This document shows positions 58,452-64,000 of a stretch of 64,000 nt of DNA, piece by piece; position 1 is the first letter of the stretch; each line of letters starts with the position of its first letter. The notes beneath the pieces are model-generated. The model worked only from the letters and a program-made list of their open reading frames with translations. It did not search any database and was not told the origin of the DNA. Origin of the DNA: Roseomonas sp. HF4. Its GTDB lineage: Bacteria > Pseudomonadota > Alphaproteobacteria > Acetobacterales > Acetobacteraceae. Location: assembly GCF_005222755.1 (NCBI RefSeq), contig NZ_STGD01000006.1:124001-188000 (forward strand), in the 5' to 3' direction. Both the position numbers and the translations under genes were made by a program.

Positions 58452-59696
58452 ATGTCCGGCACCAACAGTTCGGGGACCCCCAACAACGACACCACCGTCC
58501 TCGGCGCAGGGAACGACACGTTCCTGGGCCTCGAGGGCGATGACTTCATCGACGGCGCGGGCGGCAACGACGTGCTGTTCGGCAATGAGGGGAACGACAC
58601 GCTCGTGGGCGGCACCGGCGTGAATCGCCTGGTCGGCGGCGACGGCAACGACAGCCTTGTCGGGGGCGCCGACGCGGACCTGCTGCAGGGCGGCGCCGGC
58701 AACGACGTCATCATTGCCGGGACCGGCGCGAACACCGTCGACGCCGGCGCCGGCGACGACTTGATCCAGGGCGGCAACGGCGCCGACGTCTACTTCCTCT
58801 CGACCGGCACGGGTCAGGACACCATCCAGACGGGCGGCGGCAACGACGACGTCTATGTCCAGGGCATGGACAGCACCCTGGGCGGTCCGACCGGCGTCGT
58901 CTGGGGCAGCCTGAAGACCGGCGACACGCTCGGCGGCGGGTGGGAAGTCGTCAAGGTCCAGGGCGGCGGCAACAGCGGCTACCTCTTCAACACCAACGGC
59001 ACCGACACGGTCTCCTTCGACAACAGCCCGAACCGGATCATCAGTGGCGAATACTACGAACAGCCGCCCGACACCGAGCCCTGCTTCGCCACCGGCACCC
59101 TGATCGCGACCGCCCGCGGCGAGGTCGCGGTCGAGGATCTGCGCGTCGGCGACCTCGTGCTCGCCGCCCATGGCGGCGCCGCGCTGCAGCCCATCGTCTG
59201 GATCGGCCACAGCCGCGTCAACGTCGCGAAGCAGCGCAACCGCGCCGCCGTGGCGCCCATCCTGATCCGGGCCGGCGCGCTGGCGGATGGCGTGCCGCAC
59301 CGCGACCTCCGCGTCTCTCCCGAGCACGCGATGTTCCTCGACGGCCGCCTGGTGCCGGTGAAGCACCTGGTGAACGGCACCACCATCGTGCAGGAACTCT
59401 GGTGCCCCGAGGTCACCTACTGGCATGTCGAGTTGCCCGCGCACGGGCTGCTGGTAGCCGAGGGCGCGATGTCGGAATCCTACTTCGACGACGGCAACCG
59501 CAAGAACTTCGACAACTACGGCATCACCACGCTGTTCAAGGACTTCGCAGCCGAACGCCACAACGGCCGCTACGCCGAGGCCGCCTGCTATCCGCTGCTG
59601 GAGGACGGACCGCTGCTCGAGCGCGTCCGCGCGCGCATCGCGGCGCGGGCGATGGGCACCGGCACCGGGGAAGGACGCCGCGCCCGGGCCGTCTGA
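58452..59696 (+). CDS. RTX-Hint protein 2
   Basis: A 414-residue paralogue of the protein at 56608. The N-terminal RTX-like repeats (GAGNDTFLGLEGDDFIDGAG and later units) differ in sequence and spacing from copy 1. The Hint domain from Cys211 is almost identical. A short different tail (MGTGTGEGRRARAV) ends the protein. The ATG has a GGAGAG ribosome-binding site. Self-cleavage at the Cys and calcium binding are inferred from the family; neither has been shown here. Confidence 0.85.
   Translation: MSGTNSSGTPNNDTTVLGAGNDTFLGLEGDDFIDGAGGNDVLFGNEGNDTLVGGTGVNRLVGGDGNDSLVGGADADLLQGGAGNDVIIAGTGANTVDAGAGDDLIQGGNGADVYFLSTGTGQDTIQTGGGNDDVYVQGMDSTLGGPTGVVWGSLKTGDTLGGGWEVVKVQGGGNSGYLFNTNGTDTVSFDNSPNRIISGEYYEQPPDTEPCFATGTLIATARGEVAVEDLRVGDLVLAAHGGAALQPIVWIGHSRVNVAKQRNRAAVAPILIRAGALADGVPHRDLRVSPEHAMFLDGRLVPVKHLVNGTTIVQELWCPEVTYWHVELPAHGLLVAEGAMSESYFDDGNRKNFDNYGITTLFKDFAAERHNGRYAEAACYPLLEDGPLLERVRARIAARAMGTGTGEGRRARAV
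59079..59646. repeat. Direct-repeat Hint module, copy 2
   Basis: Encodes the Hint domain of the second gene. It is about 99% identical to copy 1 over its central 440 bp, while the first 90 bp have more silent differences. Confidence 0.9.
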
Positions 59697-59714
59697 CCCG
59701 GTCGCAACAAAGGC

Positions 59715-59743
59715 GGCGGGCGCGCAACACGGGCGCGCCCGCC
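59715..59743 (+). terminator. Hairpin after RTX-Hint gene 2
   Basis: GGCGGGCGCGC and GCGCGCCCGCC form a perfect 11-bp stem with a 7-nt loop, followed by CCTT. It lies 18 bp after the stop. Confidence 0.55.
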
Positions 59744-59951
59744 CCTTCATCCGGAGCCGTGCAGTGCACGGGACAAGACCGTTTCATCGATAGCCCTAAT
59801 GAATCATTGAAATCATTCGCCCTGCCGATGTAGTTCGCGTGGGGTCCGCGGGACACGCTGACTTCCGTCACGTGCGCTGCGGTCATTCCTGCGCGGCCGC
59901 CAGGCACCAGCCTCGGCCCAGGTCTAGTGGCGCACCGGGGGAACGTGGCTG

Positions 59952-60863
59952 ATGACGACGAAATCGATCACGCTGAACGATGTCGACCCGGATCCCTTGG
60001 TCGTTCCCGGCGGCACGGCCACGGTCACCTTCAACTACACAGGCAACTACACCGGAACCGTCGAGATCCTCGCGACGCCGGTCGGCGGCGGCACGCCGGT
60101 CGTCGTCGGTTCGGTCACGGTCAGCCAGTCGAGCGGCAACAACACCTATGTCCGGACCATCGACCTCGATACCTCGTCGCTGGATCCGAATGTCGACTAC
60201 ATCTTCACGGCGACCGGCGGCGGGGTCACGAGCAATTCCGTCGGCCCGCAGGACATCGCTCCCTGCTTCGCGACGGGCACGCTGATCGCGACCGCGCGCG
60301 GCGAGGTCGCGGTCGAGGATCTCCGCGTCGGCGACCTGGTGCTGACCGCCCATGGCGGCGCCGCGCTGCAGCCCATCGTCTGGATCGGCCACAGCCGCGC
60401 CAACGTCGCGAAGCAGCGCAACCGCGCCGCCATCGCGCCGGTCCTGATCAAGGCCGGCGCCCTGGCCGACGGCGTGCCGCACCGCGACCTCCGTGTCTCG
60501 CCCGACCACGCCATGTTCCTCGACGGCCGCCTCGTTCCCGCGCGGCACCTGGTGAACGGCACCACCATCGTACAGGAACTCTGGTGCCCCGAGGTCACCT
60601 ACTGGCATGTCGAGCTGCCCGCGCACGGACTGCTGGTAGCCGAGGGCGCGGTGTCGGAATCCTACTTCGACGACGGCAACCGCAAGCACTTCGACAACTA
60701 CGGCATCACCACGCTGTTCAAGGACTTCGCGGCCGAACGCCACAACGGCCGCTATGCCGAGGCCGCCTGCTATCCGCTGCTGGAGGACGGTCCGCTGCTC
60801 GAGCGCATCCGCGCGCGCATCGCAGCCCTCACGGAGCGTGCCGCCGAGCTTCGCTCAGCCTAG
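59952..60863 (+). CDS. Hint-domain protein 3 with Ig-like N-terminus
   Basis: A 303-residue paralogue in which the RTX module is replaced by a single beta-sandwich-like domain of about 100 residues (TATVTFNYTGNYTGTVEILA, VDYIFTATGGGVTSNSVGPQ). The Hint domain starts at Cys105 (CFATGTLIATARGEVAVEDL) and closely matches the other two. It has no signal peptide. The N-terminal domain resembles secreted Ig-like folds but is not assigned. It is followed by a CGGGGGAGG-type hairpin before the convergent Bug gene. Confidence 0.82.
   Translation: MTTKSITLNDVDPDPLVVPGGTATVTFNYTGNYTGTVEILATPVGGGTPVVVGSVTVSQSSGNNTYVRTIDLDTSSLDPNVDYIFTATGGGVTSNSVGPQDIAPCFATGTLIATARGEVAVEDLRVGDLVLTAHGGAALQPIVWIGHSRANVAKQRNRAAIAPVLIKAGALADGVPHRDLRVSPDHAMFLDGRLVPARHLVNGTTIVQELWCPEVTYWHVELPAHGLLVAEGAVSESYFDDGNRKHFDNYGITTLFKDFAAERHNGRYAEAACYPLLEDGPLLERIRARIAALTERAAELRSA
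60261..60839. repeat. Direct-repeat Hint module, copy 3
   Basis: Encodes the Hint domain of the third gene. It is more divergent from copies 1 and 2 (for example RANVAKQ and SPDHAMF in the protein) but aligns over its whole length from CCCTGC. Confidence 0.88.
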
Positions 60864-60897
60864 CGCGGGGCCGGATCGGCGCCGGCGGCAGGCATGA

Positions 60898-60923
60898 GCG
60901 GGGGAGGCTGAACCCTCCCCCGC
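60898..60923. terminator. Bidirectional hairpin between Hint gene 3 and a Bug gene
   Basis: GCGGGGGAGG and CCTCCCCCGC form a 10-bp stem with a 6-nt loop, in a 66-bp convergent gap. Its arm contains the same 9-bp core as family A hairpins. A short GGTTT follows on the plus strand. Confidence 0.55.
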
Positions 60924-60929
60924 CCGGTT

Positions 60930-61901
60930 TCAGTCGATGCTGAGGTTGAGCCGCGCGACCATGCGGCGCTCGTACACCGCCCTCTCGCGCGCAAAGGCCG
61001 TGTAGTCGGCCGGGCCGAGATACTCGTTCGGCATGTCGTGCTGCGCCATGTAGGCCTGCACGCGCGGGTGGTTCTGCGTCTTGCGGAAGGCCTGGTGCAG
61101 GATTTCCGTGATCTCCGGGTCCATGCCCTTCGGGCCGGCGATGCCGTAGGGCGAGGTCACCACCATCTCGTAGCCGAGTTCGGTCAGCGTCGGCGCGGCC
61201 GGGAAGGCGCGCAGCCGGTCGCGCGTCCAGACCGCCAGCAGGCGCAGCTGCCCCGCCTCGACGTTCGGGGCCCAGGAATTGGCGTTGGCGATGACGTTGA
61301 GCTGGCCGGACAGCATGGCCGTGATGTTCTCGGTCGCGCCGCGATAGGGCACGTGCAGCATCTGCACGCCCTCCTTCTCGCACAGTTCCTCCATCGCCAG
61401 GTGGTTCGTGGTGGCGACGCCCGAGGTGCCGTAGGTCAGCCGCCCGGGCTGCGCGCGCGCCGCCGCCCACATCTCGGCCAGCGTGTTCCACCCGGAATCC
61501 GGCCGCACCACGATGCCGAAGACGAAGCCCGTCTGCTGCATCACGTAGGTGAAGTCGCCCACCGGGTCCCAGCTCGGCTGCCGCGTCAGGAAGGGGTGGC
61601 GGATCACCGAGAGGTGATGGTGCGCGATGGTGTAGCCGTCCGGCCGCGTCTGGCTGATGAGCTGCCGCGCGGCCAGCGTGCCGCGCGCGCCGGGCCGGTT
61701 CTCGATGACCAGCGACTGGCCGGTGTCCTGCTGGAACAGCTCCGCCTGGATGCGGATGAAGCCGTCCAGGATGCCCCCCGGCGCCCAGGGGATCATGAAC
61801 TTCACCGGGCGGTTGGGGAACCGCCCCTGGCCGAGCGCGGGGCGCGCGAGCGCGGCCCCGGCGGCCACCAGCAACGCGCCGCGGCGGGCTATGCGTGTCA
61901 T
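60930..61901 (-). CDS. Bug/TctC-family tripartite tricarboxylate receptor
   Basis: A 323-residue periplasmic receptor with a Tat-like or Sec signal (MTRIARRGALLVAAGAAL, cleavage near ALGQ). Motifs FPNRPVKFMIPWAPGGILDG, VIENRPGARGTLAARQLI and HLAMEELCEKEGVQML are typical. It is translated 13 bp after the upstream Bug gene and resembles it throughout, so the pair probably arose by duplication. No membrane components are encoded nearby. Confidence 0.9.
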   Translation of the reverse strand: MTRIARRGALLVAAGAALARPALGQGRFPNRPVKFMIPWAPGGILDGFIRIQAELFQQDTGQSLVIENRPGARGTLAARQLISQTRPDGYTIAHHHLSVIRHPFLTRQPSWDPVGDFTYVMQQTGFVFGIVVRPDSGWNTLAEMWAAARAQPGRLTYGTSGVATTNHLAMEELCEKEGVQMLHVPYRGATENITAMLSGQLNVIANANSWAPNVEAGQLRLLAVWTRDRLRAFPAAPTLTELGYEMVVTSPYGIAGPKGMDPEITEILHQAFRKTQNHPRVQAYMAQHDMPNEYLGPADYTAFARERAVYERRMVARLNLSID

Positions 61902-61914
61902 CGCAGCGTCTCCG

Positions 61915-62910
61915 TCAGCCGATGCTCAGGTTGAGCCGGCGGATCATCGCCTGCTCGTAGGCCGCGCGGTCCCGGATGAACTGCGCGTAGTCGGCCGTGT
62001 TCCGGTATTCCAGCGGCATGTCGTAGTTGCCCCGCACCCGCCGGTTCTCCTCGGAATCCAGCGCCTCCTTGAAGGCGTCATGCAGCGTCCGCACGACCCC
62101 CGCATCCATCCCCTTCGGTCCCATCACGCCATAGGGGGAGGTGACGACCATGTCGTAGCCGAGCTCCTTCAGCGTCGGCACCTCGGGGAAGCGCGACGCA
62201 CGTTCGGGCGACCAGACCGACAGCAGGCGCATCCGCCCCGCCTCGACCATCGGCGCCCAGGTGGAGGCATCGGCGATGCAGTCGACCTGCCCGCCCAGCA
62301 CGGCGGTCACGCCCTCGTTGGCGCCGCGGAAGGGGACGTGGGTGAGTTCCATGCCTTCCTTGGCCGAGAGCTCCTCCATCGCCAGGTGGTTCGTGGTGGC
62401 GATGCCGCTGGTCGCGAAGGTGACGCGGCCGGGGTTGCGCTTGGCGTTGTCGATGAAGTCCCGCCAGGTGCGGATGGGGCTGTCGGCGCGCACCGCCACG
62501 CCGAACAGCCAGCCGCAGAGGCCGATGATCGGGGTGAAATCCTCGACCGGGTCCCATTGCGCGTTGCGCACCAGGTAGGCGCGGCGGATGACCGAAAGGT
62601 GCATCTGCCCGAGCGTGTAGCCGTCCGGCCGCGCTTCCCGCGCCAGGTACGGCGCATGCAGCGTGCCGCCGGCGCCCGGCCGGTTCTCGATCACGATGGG
62701 CTGGCCGAGGCGGCGCGTCGCGATTTCCGCCATCGAGCGCAACTGGCTATCCGCGCTGCCGCCCGGCGGCCAGGGGATGATGAAGCGGATCGGCCGGTCG
62801 GGGTAGCGACCCTGGGCGCGCGCCAGGCCGGGCGCGGCAAGGGTGGCGACGCCGGCGGCGAGCAGCGCGCGGCGCGGGGCGGACGGGTTCGGGAAATCCC
62901 GGTCGGGCAT
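61915..62910 (-). CDS. Bug/TctC-family tripartite tricarboxylate receptor
   Basis: A 331-residue periplasmic receptor with a signal peptide (RRALLAAGVATLAAPGLARA). Motifs YPDRPIRFIIPWPPGGSADS and IVIENRPGAGGTLHAPYLAR identify the family. The similar C-termini (RLNLSIG here, RLNLSID downstream) point to paralogy with the next gene. AGGAGG precedes the ATG at 62910. The carboxylate ligand is unknown. It is divergent from lpd. Confidence 0.9.
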   Translation of the reverse strand: MPDRDFPNPSAPRRALLAAGVATLAAPGLARAQGRYPDRPIRFIIPWPPGGSADSQLRSMAEIATRRLGQPIVIENRPGAGGTLHAPYLAREARPDGYTLGQMHLSVIRRAYLVRNAQWDPVEDFTPIIGLCGWLFGVAVRADSPIRTWRDFIDNAKRNPGRVTFATSGIATTNHLAMEELSAKEGMELTHVPFRGANEGVTAVLGGQVDCIADASTWAPMVEAGRMRLLSVWSPERASRFPEVPTLKELGYDMVVTSPYGVMGPKGMDAGVVRTLHDAFKEALDSEENRRVRGNYDMPLEYRNTADYAQFIRDRAAYEQAMIRRLNLSIG

Positions 62911-63108
62911 CGGTCGTCATCCTCCTGAGGGCGGCGCGTCTGGCGGCGCCTGCCCGGCTGCGCAGCCTGCCCGTGCGCCCGGCGTCCTTCAACCGTTTCC
63001 GCGGGCGCCGGCGCGGACCGGGGCGGAGGCTGCCGCGCGGCGCACCTTGACAGGGGGGGCCGGTTGGTTTTCGTCCGCCCTGCCCAGGTCTCAAGGATTG
63101 CCGCCGCC

Positions 63109-64000
63109 ATGCCCGACAGTTTCGACGTCATCGTGATCGGCGCCGGCCCCGGCGGCTATGTCTGCGCCATCCGCGCGGCGCAGCTCGGCATGAATGTCGC
63201 CTGCGTCGAGATGCGGGAGACGCTGGGCGGCACCTGCCTCAACATCGGCTGCATCCCCTCCAAGGCGCTGCTGCAATCCTCGGAACTGTATGAGGAAGCC
63301 GCGCACAAATTCGCCGACCACGGCATCGGCGTCGGTGGGCTCAGCCTCGACCTCGCGAAGATGCAGGCGCGCAAGGCCGAGGTGGTCGGCGCCAACGTCA
63401 AGGGCGTCGAGTTCCTGTTCAAGAAGAACAAGGTCACCTGGCTGAAGGGCGAGGGGCGGATCACCGCCCCCGGCACCGTGCAGGTCAGCGGCACCGACTA
63501 CGCCGCGAAGCACATCGTCATCGCAACCGGCAGCGAGAGCACGCCGCTCCGCGGCGTCGAGGTCGACGAGACGCGCATCGTCACCTCCACCGGCGCGCTC
63601 GAGCTCGCCGCCGTGCCGAAGCACCTGGTCGTGATCGGCGGCGGCGTCATCGGGCTCGAGATGGGCAGCGTCTGGCGCCGCCTCGGCGCGCAGGTGACGG
63701 TGATCGAGTTCCTCGACGGCATCCTGCCCGGCATGGACGGGGAGGTGCGCAAGCAGTTCGAGCGCATCCTGACGAAGCAGGGGATGACGTTCCGCCTGAA
63801 GTCGAAGGTCACGGGCGCCAGGGTCGACGAGGCCGGCGTGACGCTGGCGGTCGAGCCCGCCGCCGGCGGCGCGGCGGAGGAGATCCGCGCCGATGTCGTG
63901 CTGCTCGCGATCGGGCGGCGCCCGTACCTCGCGGGCCTCGGGCTCGAGGCGGTGAGCGTGGCGCTGGACGAGCGCGGCCGCGTCAGGACCGACGCGCATT
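63109..64000 (+). CDS. lpd: Dihydrolipoyl dehydrogenase (C-terminus beyond window)
   Basis: The first 297 codons of a dihydrolipoamide dehydrogenase, E3 of 2-oxoacid dehydrogenase complexes. The FAD motif is IVIGAGPGGYVCAIRAAQLG, and the redox-active disulphide is Cys43-Cys48 in GGTCLNIGCIPSKALL. The NAD motif VVIGGGVIGLEMGSVWRRLG follows near residue 181, and LAIGRRPYLAGLGLE begins the second FAD segment. The dimer interface with the catalytic His-Glu lies beyond the window end. No E1 or E2 gene is seen in the window. Confidence 0.95.
   Translation, partial: MPDSFDVIVIGAGPGGYVCAIRAAQLGMNVACVEMRETLGGTCLNIGCIPSKALLQSSELYEEAAHKFADHGIGVGGLSLDLAKMQARKAEVVGANVKGVEFLFKKNKVTWLKGEGRITAPGTVQVSGTDYAAKHIVIATGSESTPLRGVEVDETRIVTSTGALELAAVPKHLVVIGGGVIGLEMGSVWRRLGAQVTVIEFLDGILPGMDGEVRKQFERILTKQGMTFRLKSKVTGARVDEAGVTLAVEPAAGGAAEEIRADVVLLAIGRRPYLAGLGLEAVSVALDERGRVRTDAH

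Noticed and set aside
56661..59416. Minus-strand open frames across the Hint genes
   Set aside because: They are antisense shadows of the repetitive RTX and Hint coding sequence and show no protein features.

Overview
The window is high-GC DNA (strong G/C preference at third codon positions) from an alphaproteobacterium, most likely a Roseomonas-like member of the Acetobacteraceae. The clues are orphan Bug/TctC solute receptors, an Aap-type general amino-acid ABC transporter, the HIG1-etfB-etfA-hbd order, a DUF5765 protein beginning MCWS, long-form RibA, and Hint-domain proteins. It is chromosomal: uvrB, ftsK, murJ, ubiH, ribA, glnK-amtB and lpd are all present. No tRNA, rRNA, CRISPR array, insertion sequence or phage integrase was seen.

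Layout. 1-5.2 kb: truncated MscS-type channel, MFS transporter, HIG1 protein, electron-transfer flavoprotein and 3-hydroxybutyryl-CoA dehydrogenase. 5.3-8.8 kb: phnDCEE-type ABC transporter. 8.9-16 kb: a reductase, a K+ channel, an XRE regulator with a divergent membrane protein, an acyl-CoA degradation operon (acyl-CoA dehydrogenase, SDR, MaoC), a racemase and a cyclodeaminase. 16.2-20.6 kb: aapJQMP. 20.7-23 kb: kup and a small coupled ORF. 23-30.9 kb: a type VI secretion delivery cassette (vgrG, DUF2169-pentapeptide protein, pentapeptide protein, DUF3540, PAAR-like DUF4150) with a divergent papain-like cysteine peptidase that is a candidate cargo. 31-39 kb: uvrB, lipoprotein, LysR and GMC oxidoreductase, ftsK. 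39-48 kb: DUF5765, Crp/Fnr and DUF2892, a degenerate histidine-kinase-like protein, hydrolase, acyl-CoA ligase, Bug receptor, ubiH. 48-56 kb: sigma54-type glnK-amtB, response regulator, ribA, L,D-transpeptidase, glycosyltransferase, murJ. 56.6-60.9 kb: three tandem genes that join an almost identical Hint domain to different N-terminal modules. 60.9-64 kb: two Bug receptors and the start of lpd.

Two families of interspersed hairpin repeats occupy gene 3' ends. Family A has a conserved 9-bp G/C arm with a variable tetraloop (near 4.2, 33.6, 36.45 and 53.0 kb, with a related hairpin at 60.9 kb). Family B is about 150 bp with a palindrome whose arms covary between copies (46.7 and 56.0 kb). Both ABC operons also carry a strong hairpin directly after the binding-protein gene.

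The most notable regions are the triplicated Hint module, where the shared DNA is near-identical while the N-termini differ, and the type VI cassette with its divergent C39/papain-like neighbour.
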